NCBI GenBank assembly: GCA_008016945.1 | Contig: SSGN01000088.1 | Location: forward strand, 1-13,137 | DNA from: Flavobacteriales bacterium | GTDB taxonomy: Bacteria > Bacteroidota > Bacteroidia > Flavobacteriales > PHOS-HE28 | Direction: 5' to 3' | Length of the DNA: 13,137 bases | In this document: positions 5,488 to 12,471 of the stretch, in pieces | Layout: each line of letters begins with the position of its first letter | Position numbering within the stretch: the first letter of the stretch is position 1 | Notes under the pieces: model-generated | Databases searched by the model: none | Told to the model about the DNA's origin: nothing | What the model saw: the letters and a program-made list of their open reading frames with translations, nothing else | Program-made: the position numbers and the translations under genes

Positions 5488-6081
5488 ATGATGGAACGAC
5501 TCTTAGCTACCGCCGCACTCCTACTCACCTTGCAGGGGTACGCCCAAACCTCGAGAACCGTGGATGTGGCCGAGAGCAAACTGTTCTGGACCGCGCACAA
5601 ACTGACCAGCGACCACACGGGGCGTGTTGCGTTGAAGGGTGGGACCATCGCTGTTGATGCGCAGGCCCTGGTCGGTGCCGAGGTGGTGATGGATATGAAT
5701 GGGATCACGTGTACGGACATTACGGAACAGGGCATGAACGAGCGGCTGGTGAAGCACCTGAAGAGCGGTGATTTCTTCGATGTGGAGAACCATCCTACGG
5801 CCTCGTTCAAGGCCACCAAGGTGGAAGCGATCGCCGACGCGGTGCCCGGGCGTCCGAATTACAAGGTCACCGGCGACCTCACCATCAAGGGCATCACCAA
5901 GCCCAATACCTTCGATTGCATCTTCTGGATGGAAGGCGGGAAGGCCAGGGCGGCCGCCACCCTGTCGTTCGATCGGGCTCAATACGAGGTCAAGTACCGG
6001 TCGGGCACCTTCTTTCCCGACATCGGGGACAAGGTGATCTCCGATACAGTGGAGCTCACCTTCGATGTGACCGCGCGATGA
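5488..6081 (+). CDS. YceI-family exported lipocalin-like protein
   Basis: YceI proteins form a lipocalin-like beta barrel that binds a polyisoprenoid chain in the periplasm. The 197-residue product starts with a signal peptide (MMERLLATAALLLTLQGYAQ) with probable cleavage after Ala-Gln at 19-20. The YceI domain fills the rest. Visible family features are FWTAHKLTSDHTGRV near the N terminus, the segment LKSGDFFDVENHPTASFKA, the strand YKVTGDLTIKGITKP, and a terminal strand VELTFDVTAR. Length is normal. The start could be the ATG at 5488 or at 5491. It is the second gene of the marR operon. Its stop codon overlaps the start of the nitroreductase gene in an ATGA, which couples their translation. 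The physiological role of YceI in Bacteroidota is not settled. Confidence 0.94.
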   Translation: MMERLLATAALLLTLQGYAQTSRTVDVAESKLFWTAHKLTSDHTGRVALKGGTIAVDAQALVGAEVVMDMNGITCTDITEQGMNERLVKHLKSGDFFDVENHPTASFKATKVEAIADAVPGRPNYKVTGDLTIKGITKPNTFDCIFWMEGGKARAAATLSFDRAQYEVKYRSGTFFPDIGDKVISDTVELTFDVTAR

Positions 6082-6665
6082 GCCTCGGGCAACTCCGACG
6101 AAGCACGCACCAAGTGCATCGCATCCTGAACGGTCGTTACAGCCCGCGGGCATTCAGTGATCGGGTGGTCACGGACGAGGAGCTGGAATTGGTGTTGGAG
6201 GCCGCGCGTTGGGCGCCCAGTAGTATGAATGAACAACCCTGGCGCTTTCTGGTCACCAGGCGTGGTGGCCCGGGCCATGCGGCCCTCCTCGATACGCTGA
6301 ACCCCAGCAATCAGGTATGGGCGCACAAGGCTCCGGTGTTGATCCTGACCATGGCCCATCGCACGTTGAGCCGCAACGGGCAGGAGAATTTCCATGCCTG
6401 GCACGACACGGGGTTGGCCACGGCCCAGTTCACGGCGCAGGCCACGGCGTTGGGCATGGGGGTTCACATTCTCGGCGGTTTCCGCAATGCTGCCGTACGT
6501 ACGGCCTTCAACATACCCGAAGCGTTGGACCTGGTGAGCGTGTTGGTGCTGGGCTTCCCGGGTGATGCCGATCAGTTGCCGATGGAACTCAAGGAGCGTG
6601 AGTTGCGCCACAGCGCCCGTCGTCCCTTGGGGGAACTGGTGCACCACGGTCGCTTCAACGGCTGA
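6078..6665 (+). CDS. Nitroreductase-family FMN oxidoreductase
   Basis: This 195-residue cytoplasmic flavoprotein belongs to the NfsA/NfnB-type nitroreductase family, which uses NAD(P)H and FMN to reduce nitro groups, quinones or related electrophiles. FMN-binding elements are Arg20 and Ser22 in RYSPRAF, the segment APSSMNEQPWRF at 47-58, and a glycine-rich region near ATALGMGVHILGGF (122-135). Length fits the compact subfamily. The ATG at 6078 overlaps the yceI stop codon (ATGA), which sets the start and marks translational coupling; the longer open frame upstream lies inside yceI and is spurious. As the last gene of the marR operon it may be induced by an electrophilic or oxidising ligand sensed by MarR, which is an inference. 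The substrate is unknown. It converges with the phosphatase gene across 37 bases with no obvious terminator. Confidence 0.93.
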   Translation: MSLGQLRRSTHQVHRILNGRYSPRAFSDRVVTDEELELVLEAARWAPSSMNEQPWRFLVTRRGGPGHAALLDTLNPSNQVWAHKAPVLILTMAHRTLSRNGQENFHAWHDTGLATAQFTAQATALGMGVHILGGFRNAAVRTAFNIPEALDLVSVLVLGFPGDADQLPMELKERELRHSARRPLGELVHHGRFNG

Positions 6666-6702
6666 TGGACCACTCCTCGCTCCGCAACGGGGTTCCGAGC
6701 GC

Positions 6703-8005
6703 TCAGTCTGGCTTGATGGCACGTTCCCATAGCTGCTTTCCGGTTCCGTCGAAGACCCGGATCAGCAAGGTGCGTGCACCAGTTGGGCCGTTCACTTCGA
6801 TGGTGGAGAAGTTGCGTTCGCCCACCAGGGTGCCCTCCACGCGGAGGGCGTTGGTCTCCTTGGGGGAGTAGGGCCCCGAGGTCAGGGGCGAGGTGGTGAG
6901 ATCGTAGAGGGTGCGGCCATCCTTCAGCTTCAAGGCACTGAGTTCGGTGAAATGCCGATCGCCGGTGAGGAAGATCACACCGCTGATCCCTTCCTCTTCG
7001 ATCCGCCGGAGCAGTTCGTCGCGTTCCTGGGGCATGGTGCTGTAGTTCTCGTACACCGCGCCGGTGTTGAGGACCTGGCTGCCGATGGCCACGAACTTGA
7101 AGGTGGCCTTGCTGTAGCGCAGTGCGCGGATGAGCCAATCGAGCTGTGCGCTGCCGAGCATGGCGGGCGAGGCGGTCTTCACATGGCCTGGTACGCGGAA
7201 GGTGCGATCATCCATCAGGAAGAAGTCCGCATCGTAATAGCTGAACATGGTGGTGGAACCCTCCACGCCGGGCACACCGTTGGTGGGGTTGGGCCAGAAC
7301 AGATCGAAGACCTCGCGCGAAAGGGCCGATCCCACGAAGGAGGCATCGCCGTCGTTGGGTCCGAAGTCGTGATCGTCCCAGATGGCGGCGTGTGCGGTGG
7401 AGTGTAGCAGCCGTTGCAGCTCGGGGGTGGATCGGGTATGTGTGTACCGATGGAGGAAACCGCTGCGGCTGCCCCAGTCGGGTTCGCGTAGGTACACGTT
7501 ATCGCCGAGCCAGAGCATCAGGTCCGGCCCGTTGATCGGCGATGGCGTCGAAGATGCCGTAATGGCCGCCGTAGGCACGTCCCGGCCGGTCGTAGGCGGG
7601 TTCGTTGATGTACGCACAGCTCCCCATGGCGAACTTGAACGGAGGCGGGTCTGTCCGGTGCTTCCACAGGGTCTGGGTGCGGAACGAGAGGGTGTCCTTC
7701 GGCGGGGTGCGGCCATCGTTCATCGCCACGGCATAGCGGTACTCGGTACCGGGCAGCAAGGGCCCGAGGCGGAATTCCATGGCGTGGCCACGCTCCGGGT
7801 CGGAGGCCTGTACGGTCGTTCGTTGCGTGTTCGCGGGGTCGGTGGTGGGCCAGTAGGTGATGTATGTCTGGCAGGGGCCGTGGCATTGCATCCAAACGGT
7901 GATCTCCATCAGTTCCGGCGGCCCGGTAAGGGGGCCGTTGATGCCCGGTTGGGCGATGGATGCAACACCGGCCAGCAACAGGGGAAGTGAAAGGACGCGG
8001 GACAT
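6703..8005 (-). pseudogene. phoD: PhoD-type alkaline phosphatase, interrupted by a one-base frameshift
   Basis: PhoD enzymes are exported metallophosphoesterases releasing phosphate from mono- and diesters. The first frame (8005 to about 7529) encodes a signal peptide ending SIAQ at 16-19, an N-terminal beta domain, GSC at 128-130 and YGIFDAIADQ to residue 158. The homology then continues in another frame with PDLMLWLGDNVYLREPDW, IWDDHDFGPND and LTGDRHFTE, ending at 6703. Removing one G from the GGG at 7528-7530 joins them as ADQRPDLMLW and gives a 433-residue protein with all expected metal-binding motifs. The lesion is thus a single-base insertion in a short homopolymer, real or a sequencing error. 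Unrepaired, translation stops near 7499, before most of the catalytic residues. Everything else is intact, so a recent event or an error is likelier than an old pseudogene. A -7 box lies four bases before the ATG. Confidence 0.88.
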
Positions 8006-8009
8006 GGTA

Positions 8010-8017
8010 CAAAGATG
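8010..8017 (-). promoter_or_regulatory. -7 promoter box of phoD
   Basis: CATCTTTG on the minus strand is one base from TAnnTTTG and ends four bases before the ATG at 8005. A TTG (8037-8035) lies 17 bases upstream as a possible -33 element. Confidence 0.5.
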
Positions 8018-8049
8018 GCGGCGTACCGTGCTGGCAAGGTCGACTTGGA

Positions 8050-8057
8050 TACATTTG
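8050..8057 (+). promoter_or_regulatory. -7 promoter box of the sterol desaturase family gene
   Basis: TACATTTG is a perfect -7 box with 33 bases to the ATG at 8091. It is divergent from the phoD promoter about 35 bases away. Confidence 0.6.
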
Positions 8058-8090
8058 GCTGCCCGCGCTATTCACCGCAGGTGGCACCCC

Positions 8091-9089
8091 ATGAGTTTCA
8101 ACCCGATCCAGGCTTGGCTGGACATGAAAGCACAGATGCCCGAACTGGCCATCGAAGGCATCGGCATCAAGTACGTGTACCCCGTGTTCCTGGCGCTCAT
8201 CATCCTGGAATACATCAACGCCAAACATCTGTTCGACCTCAAGGAGAGCTGGTCGGGGTTCGTGATCGGCATCGGCGCCACCATCATCCGGGTGATCACC
8301 AACGTGTTCGAGATCACGTTGTACATGTTCCTCTTCACCTGGGCCGAGCCTTTCCGTGAGCAGTACCTGGGGTACTCCACGCTGGGCTTCGCTTGGTATA
8401 TCTGGATCCTCTGCGCCATCGCCGACGACCACAACTTCTACTGGCACCACCGGTTGGCGCACAATGTGCGTGTGCTGTGGGCCGCACATCTTCCGCACCA
8501 CAGCGGCAAGATGTACAACCTCACGATCAGCATCCGCAACGGCTGGTTCATCACCTTGGTGAAACCGATCTATTGGCTGTGGATGCCGTTGGTGGGCTTC
8601 GAACCCATCATGATCGCCACGTGCCTCATCGTGAACGCGTTCTACCAGTTCACCTTGCATTCGCAGCTGGTGCCTTCCTACGGTTGGTTGGAGAACATCT
8701 TCAACTCCAGCCACGTGCATGTGGTGCACCACAGCTGCAACACCGAGTACCTGGATCGCAACCACGGTGGCATCTTCACCTTTTGGGATCGCCTGTACAA
8801 CACGTGGCAGAAGCCGATCAAAGGCATTGTCCCCAAGTTCGGTATCAGCCACGATCCCGGCACCAACAACCCCATCACCCATAATATCTTCGAGTTCCAG
8901 GAGATCTGGCGCGATGTGAAGCAGGCCCCTGGGCTGAAGAACAAGCTGATGTACATCTTCGGCCCTCCCGGCTGGCGCCACGATGGCACGGGAAAGACCA
9001 GCCAGCAGTTGCAGGAGGAGTTGCGGGCCAGCGGTCAGTTCGGCAAGCCTACGGTGGTGGAGTCGGAGCCGACCGCGGTGCGGGCCTGA
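8091..9089 (+). CDS. Sterol desaturase/fatty acid hydroxylase family protein, alkylglycerol monooxygenase-like
   Basis: This is a 332-residue integral membrane di-iron oxygenase. The histidine clusters of the fatty acid hydroxylase superfamily are all present: HHRLAH at 119-124, HLPHH at 133-137 followed by SGKMYNLTISIRN, and HVHVVHH at 208-214 followed by the Asn-rich TEYLDRNHGG and FWDRLYNTW. The order and the NLT-SIR segment resemble alkylglycerol monooxygenase (TMEM195 group) more than sterol C5-desaturase. Hydrophobic segments lie near 28-44, 56-84, 98-112, 151-185. It probably hydroxylates a lipid at a membrane site near the cytoplasmic face; the substrate, ether lipid or otherwise, is unknown. 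The C-terminal 40 residues are hydrophilic. The start at 8091 follows a perfect -7 box; the open frame upstream overlaps phoD and is rejected. A hairpin terminator follows the stop codon. Confidence 0.9.
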   Translation: MSFNPIQAWLDMKAQMPELAIEGIGIKYVYPVFLALIILEYINAKHLFDLKESWSGFVIGIGATIIRVITNVFEITLYMFLFTWAEPFREQYLGYSTLGFAWYIWILCAIADDHNFYWHHRLAHNVRVLWAAHLPHHSGKMYNLTISIRNGWFITLVKPIYWLWMPLVGFEPIMIATCLIVNAFYQFTLHSQLVPSYGWLENIFNSSHVHVVHHSCNTEYLDRNHGGIFTFWDRLYNTWQKPIKGIVPKFGISHDPGTNNPITHNIFEFQEIWRDVKQAPGLKNKLMYIFGPPGWRHDGTGKTSQQLQEELRASGQFGKPTVVESEPTAVRA

Positions 9090-9106
9090 GCGAGGCCGTC
9101 CGATAA

Positions 9107-9138
9107 GCGAAAGGCCGGGCGTGAGCCCGGCCTTTCGC
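9107..9138. terminator. Bidirectional hairpin terminator
   Basis: A perfect 14-bp stem (9107-9120 with 9125-9138) has a four-base loop, GTGA. It lies 17 bases after the stop of the membrane hydroxylase gene and 17 bases after the helicase stop, so it can serve both converging genes. The stem contains AAAGGCC/GGCCTTT. No separate T-run follows, so only the stem supports the call. Confidence 0.8.
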
Positions 9139-9155
9139 GTGGTAGAGGCACCGCC

Positions 9156-10955
9156 TTACCGTCCGAACAGACGGCCGAGCAACCCTTTCTTCTTGACTTC
9201 CTCCTTCTTCTTCTCGGTTTCACGCGCTGCCTCCTCGCCAAAGAGCTCCTTCGTCATGGCGGCGTAGTCCGGTTTGGCCGGGTTGTGCCTGCGTTCCTGT
9301 TGTGGGCGAGGCTCGCGGTTGTCCGCACGTTGCTCACGTGGCTTGTCCTCCCGCCGTGGGCCGCGGTCGTTACGGGCAGGTGCGTGTTGACCATCGTGCT
9401 GCGGTTTGCGATCGCCCTGTGGACGGTTCTGCTGGCCTTCGCGTGGCGGGCGCTGGTCCTGGCCACCGCGGCGTTGGCCTTCCGGCCGAGGGCGCTGGTC
9501 GCGTTGCCCATGTTGCGGTCGGGGGGCATTGCGCTGGCCTTCTTCGCGTCGGGTCGGTTGTTCGGTGCGCGGCTGTTCGGCATTGACCGGACGTTCGGCG
9601 CGTGCTGGTTGCGGGCGTTGTTCGCGCGGCCCCCGATCATCGCGGCGGGGCTGGTTGCGGCCACCGTTGCGTTGTTGCCCTTCGCCTTGTGCCCGTGTTG
9701 CATGCGGCTGGCGTTGCCCTTGTCCCTGGCGACCACCGCGGCCTGGACCACGTGGTTGTCGGGGTTCGCGAACCTCGGGTTCGGCCTTCTTGGGGCCGCC
9801 CACCATCACGAAGGGATGTTCGGCCACCACGGGGATGTCGCGCTTGATCAAGCGGGTGATATCACGCAGGTATTCCTTCTCCTCGTGGTCGCAGAAGGAG
9901 AGGGCCTTGCCACTGGCGCCTGCGCGACCCGTACGGCCGATGCGGTGCACATAGGTCTCGGGCACGTTCGGCAGGTCGAAGTTGATCACGTGCGTAAGGC
10001 CGTCGATGTCGATGCCACGTGCTGCGATGTCGGTGGCAACGAGTGCGCGGAGCTTGCCTTCCTTGAAGCCTTTCAAGGCGTTCTGGCGCGCGCTTTGGCT
10101 CTTGTTGCCGTGGATGGCTTCCGAAGCGTGACCGGCTTGTGTGAGCACCTTGGCCACCTTGTTCGCGCCGTGCTTGGTGCGGGTGAAGATCAGCGCCTCG
10201 CGGATGGTGTCCCCTTCCAGCAGGCTCAGCAGCAGCTTGTTCTTATCCGTGCGGTCCACGAAGTAGATGTGCTGGTCGATGGTATCGGCCGTGCTGCTCA
10301 CGGGGGCCACCTCCACTTTGATGGGATCCGTGAGGATACTGGTGGCCAGCTTGGCGATCTCCGGGGGCATGGTGGCACTGAAGAAGAGCGTCTGGCGTTT
10401 CTGCGGCAGCTTGGCGATCACCTTCTTCACATCGTGGATGAAGCCCATGTCCAGCATGCGGTCGGCCTCGTCGAGCACGAAGATGTCGAGGTCGTTGAGG
10501 TGAACGAAACCTTGTTGCATCAGGTCCAGCAGGCGGCCGGGCGTGGCCACCACCGTATCCACCCCACGCTGCAAGGCATCGGTCTGGGGTTTCTGGCCCA
10601 CACCACCGAAGATCACGGTGTGCCGTTGCTTCAAGTGGCGGCCGTATGCGGCGAAGCTCTCACCGATCTGGATGGCCAGTTCGCGGGTGGGGGTGAGGAT
10701 CAGCACCTTGATGGGGCGCTTGCCACCCTGGGCACCGATGCCCCGCTCGTGCAGCTCCTGCAGGATAGGAATGGCGAAGGCCGCTGTTTTTCCGGTGCCG
10801 GTCTGTGCGCAGCCGAGCAGGTCGCGCCCTTGGATCAGGTGCGGGATGGCTTGCTCCTGGATCGGTGTGGGGTGGGTGTAGCCTTCTTCTTGAAGGGCTT
10901 TCAGGATGGGTTCGATGAGCCCGAGGTCGTTGAACGTCTTGCGTTCCATAAGCAT
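9156..10955 (-). CDS. rhlE: DEAD-box RNA helicase, RhlE type, with long Arg/Gln/Pro-rich tail
   Basis: This ATP-dependent RNA helicase unwinds short duplexes in ribosome assembly or mRNA turnover. The 599-residue protein has the full motif set: Q motif PTPIQ near 29-33, Walker A AQTGTGKT at 50-57, PTREL at 89-93, TPGR at 138-141, DEAD at 162-165, SAT at 193-195, [10 protein letters not shown] at 307-316 and HRIGRTGR at 337-344. The core ends near 385. A tail of about 200 residues follows, low in complexity and rich in Arg, Gln, Pro and Gly, with a C-terminal Lys-rich segment and GLLGRLFGR at the end. Such tails bind RNA and can drive condensate formation. The ATG at 10955 was chosen; the ATG at 10949 is equally possible. 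The upstream in-frame TTG at 11027 adds unconserved sequence. The mRNA leader seems about 195 nt long, with a hairpin right before the ATG. Confidence 0.95.
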   Translation of the reverse strand: MLMERKTFNDLGLIEPILKALQEEGYTHPTPIQEQAIPHLIQGRDLLGCAQTGTGKTAAFAIPILQELHERGIGAQGGKRPIKVLILTPTRELAIQIGESFAAYGRHLKQRHTVIFGGVGQKPQTDALQRGVDTVVATPGRLLDLMQQGFVHLNDLDIFVLDEADRMLDMGFIHDVKKVIAKLPQKRQTLFFSATMPPEIAKLATSILTDPIKVEVAPVSSTADTIDQHIYFVDRTDKNKLLLSLLEGDTIREALIFTRTKHGANKVAKVLTQAGHASEAIHGNKSQSARQNALKGFKEGKLRALVATDIAARGIDIDGLTHVINFDLPNVPETYVHRIGRTGRAGASGKALSFCDHEEKEYLRDITRLIKRDIPVVAEHPFVMVGGPKKAEPEVREPRQPRGPGRGGRQGQGQRQPHATRAQGEGQQRNGGRNQPRRDDRGPREQRPQPARAERPVNAEQPRTEQPTRREEGQRNAPRPQHGQRDQRPRPEGQRRGGQDQRPPREGQQNRPQGDRKPQHDGQHAPARNDRGPRREDKPREQRADNREPRPQQERRHNPAKPDYAAMTKELFGEEAARETEKKKEEVKKKGLLGRLFGR

Positions 10956-11150
10956 GTGCGCAGGAATATCCCTGCGCGGGAGGTGTGCGGTATGCCCAGG
11001 CCATTGTCCCTGAACACACCCTTTCAAGTGTTGTTGTGGAAGCCCCGGTGATCGTGTCCGGCGTGCAATGGATCCCGCTGGGGATTGCGCCTGGACAGTT
11101 GCTAGAAGCGAAAGCTGGGCGCTTGGGGCTTGTTCATCAAGGCGATGAAC
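10956..11150 (-). promoter_or_regulatory. Long structured 5' leader of the helicase mRNA
   Basis: From the predicted start near 11150 the minus-strand transcript would begin with GTTCATC, a five-base loop, GATGAAC (11150-11132), a perfect 7-bp hairpin at its very 5' end. A second perfect 7-bp hairpin, GCGCAGG, GATATT, CCTGCGC (10977-10958), ends two bases before the ATG at 10955. No credible upstream ORF or known riboswitch is seen. Control of translation by cold or by the helicase itself is a hypothesis. Confidence 0.45.
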
Positions 11151-11154
11151 GGGA

Positions 11155-11162
11155 CAAAGATA
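11155..11162 (-). promoter_or_regulatory. -7 promoter box upstream of the helicase
   Basis: TATCTTTG on the minus strand is a perfect -7 box. It is about 200 bases before the helicase ATG and lies between the stop codon of the EF-hand lipoprotein gene (11196) and the helicase, which is on the same strand. Confidence 0.55.
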
Positions 11163-11195
11163 CGTAGAAAGATCGGGAAGGTTCGAAAAGTGCGG

Positions 11196-11978
11196 TCAAT
11201 AGAGCCTGCCGGAGCGGGCAGGGTCCTTCAGATCGATCCAGTGGATGTGGACCGGTTCCTGCTCTTCCACTCCGCCGTTATGGTTCGTGTCGAGCTTGGC
11301 GAAGATGTGCATGCGGTCGTTGGCTGGGTCGTACGTCGAGCCAAAGACCGAATAGTTGGCAGCGATCGGATCGTTCATGCGGACCCCGTTCACGTCGAAT
11401 AGGTGCATCCTTCGGAGATCACGCGTATTCACGAAGCCGTCTTTGTTGGTATCCTCATCATAGACGGTAACAAGGAAATGGTCGCGTGTGACCGGTGCGC
11501 CATTCAGCGTGTCGCTCGAGAAACTCGGATAGTACAACGTCTTGATCAGTACAGGTTGATCGTATAGGAACCGCGATCGATCGGTTCGCACATCGTAGTG
11601 CGATACGTTCACCAGGTTGTAGCCATACACCGCTTCGAATCCCGGCATCAGATGGCCGTTCCAGTTGTTCAGATGCGTCCTTTCCTCCTCGTAGTCGTAG
11701 TGGCGATCATTCGAACCGATGAAGGTGCTGCTATCCTCCTTGTTCAGGTTCACCTTGTACACCGTGGTAAGCCGTATGTGCTGGACACCCGTCAGTAGTA
11801 CAGCGCTCGGCCGGGTGGCGAAGGTCGGAGAGTCCATGTTCAGACCTATCGGTGCCGATGTGCCACCTTCCACTCTTGTAGGTCCAACTTGGAAGCCCTT
11901 TTCTTCCAGCCTGTTGTCTGAACAAGCCGCGAAGAAGGTGCATAACGCAGCAGTGGTGAGCAGGTGTCGAAGATCCAT
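11196..11978 (-). CDS. Lipoprotein with two EF-hand-type calcium-binding loops
   Basis: I do not recognise a named family for this 260-residue protein. It starts with a lipoprotein signal: hydrophobic residues about 5-18 and lipobox FAAC with Cys19. The body is beta-rich and polar, without further membrane segments. Two 12-residue EF-hand-type loops are visible: DTNKDGFVNTRD at 176-187 and DTNHNGGVEEQE at 230-241. Both have the acidic/Asn residues at positions 1, 3, 5, Gly6, a hydrophobic residue at 8 and an acidic residue at 12. Calcium binding on the cell surface or in the periplasm is therefore likely, as in dockerin-like or EF-hand repeats, but no enzymatic domain is seen. The start is the ATG at 11978; a longer open frame to 12008 would hide the signal peptide. 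It follows the small gene at 12010-12312 by 31 bases and may be cotranscribed with it. Confidence 0.75.
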   Translation of the reverse strand: MDLRHLLTTAALCTFFAACSDNRLEEKGFQVGPTRVEGGTSAPIGLNMDSPTFATRPSAVLLTGVQHIRLTTVYKVNLNKEDSSTFIGSNDRHYDYEEERTHLNNWNGHLMPGFEAVYGYNLVNVSHYDVRTDRSRFLYDQPVLIKTLYYPSFSSDTLNGAPVTRDHFLVTVYDEDTNKDGFVNTRDLRRMHLFDVNGVRMNDPIAANYSVFGSTYDPANDRMHIFAKLDTNHNGGVEEQEPVHIHWIDLKDPARSGRLY

Positions 11979-12009
11979 GTCGGTGGTACGTTCAGGTGGT
12001 CCGATCATC

Positions 12010-12312
12010 TTAATGCGTCGCCAATTTCCGCACCATCTCCTGCGTCATGCTCGATGCATCAGGCCCGTAGGCGTTCACCAGGATCCCTTTGATGGCGTGG
12101 TCCTTCGAGCTGATGGCGTACACGATGCTCTGGTCCTCGGGGTCGCTCATGCCCTCAAAGCGGTGGAACTCGTCGATCTCGAACTGGGCGGGGTCCAGAC
12201 TCAGGCCGCGCGCATCGCAGATCAGGCACTTCTCGGCGAGCATGAGATCGTCGGTATAGCCCCGCTTCTGCAGGTCGTTCACGGCTTCGGAGAGGGTGGA
12301 GTAGGCGGGCAT
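12010..12312 (-). CDS. Small conserved Bacteroidota protein (often mislabelled phosphoribosylpyrophosphate synthetase)
   Basis: The 100-residue cytoplasmic protein resembles a small family common in Flavobacteriia, with the pattern STLSEAVNDLQKRGYTDD near the N terminus, a Cys pair CLIC, then FEIDEFHRFEGMSDPEDQSIVYAISS and KGILVNAYGPDAS. Database names calling it phosphoribosylpyrophosphate synthetase are, from memory, common but unsupported: it lacks the length and the PRPP-binding loop of that enzyme. The function is unknown. The start is placed at the ATG at 12312 because family members begin at this point and a -7-like box lies four bases upstream. The frame is open back to 12417, but that 35-residue extension has no family resemblance. 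It probably shares a transcript with the EF-hand lipoprotein gene downstream. Confidence 0.75.
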   Translation of the reverse strand: MPAYSTLSEAVNDLQKRGYTDDLMLAEKCLICDARGLSLDPAQFEIDEFHRFEGMSDPEDQSIVYAISSKDHAIKGILVNAYGPDASSMTQEMVRKLATH

Positions 12313-12316
12313 AGGG

Positions 12317-12324
12317 TGAAGGTA
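12317..12324 (-). promoter_or_regulatory. Possible -7 box of the small conserved gene
   Basis: TACCTTCA on the minus strand matches TAnnTTTG except for the last two bases. It ends four bases before the ATG at 12312, the same spacing seen at the DUF983 and phoD genes, which supports both the box and the start. Confidence 0.35.
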
Positions 12325-12426
12325 AGCCACAGCGATACCACTTGAATTCGAGAGTTGAATCCGTGTTGTGAAGTTAGGCATGTCGAACAAAGCGGTCCCA
12401 TGGGAAGGGTCTATCACCCGAATGAA

Positions 12427-12453
12427 GAAGCCCCACCGGGAGGGCAGGGCTTC
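12427..12453 (-). terminator. Terminator of the SPFH-domain gene
   Basis: An 11-bp stem with two G-T wobbles (12427-12437 with 12443-12453) and a five-base loop lies 18 bases after the stop codon. On the minus strand the stem is followed by TTCATT, a weak T-rich stretch. Confidence 0.65.
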
Positions 12454-12471
12454 CTTCGCTTCGGTACTTGA

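Noticed and set aside
7528..7530. Programmed ribosomal frameshift in phoD
   Set aside because: There is no slippery heptamer or stimulatory hairpin evident and PhoD is not known to use frameshifting; an insertion or sequencing error is simpler.
6703..7716. Separate phosphatase gene starting at 7716
   Set aside because: The first 60 or so codons of that frame are out-of-frame translation of the phoD N-terminal region; homology begins only after 7528. It is one gene with a frameshift.
7518..8981. 487-codon minus-strand frame across the hydroxylase gene and part of phoD
   Set aside because: It lies opposite a clear membrane hydroxylase and in a wrong frame of phoD; the His/Asp-rich translation is an artefact of codon composition.
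9285..11051. 588-codon plus-strand open frame across the helicase gene
   Set aside because: It is antisense to a helicase with every family motif; its product has no recognisable domain. Long antisense frames are expected from GC-rich codon use.
12313..12417. Upstream extension of the small conserved gene
   Set aside because: Family resemblance begins at the ATG at 12312 and a -7-like box sits inside the extension.
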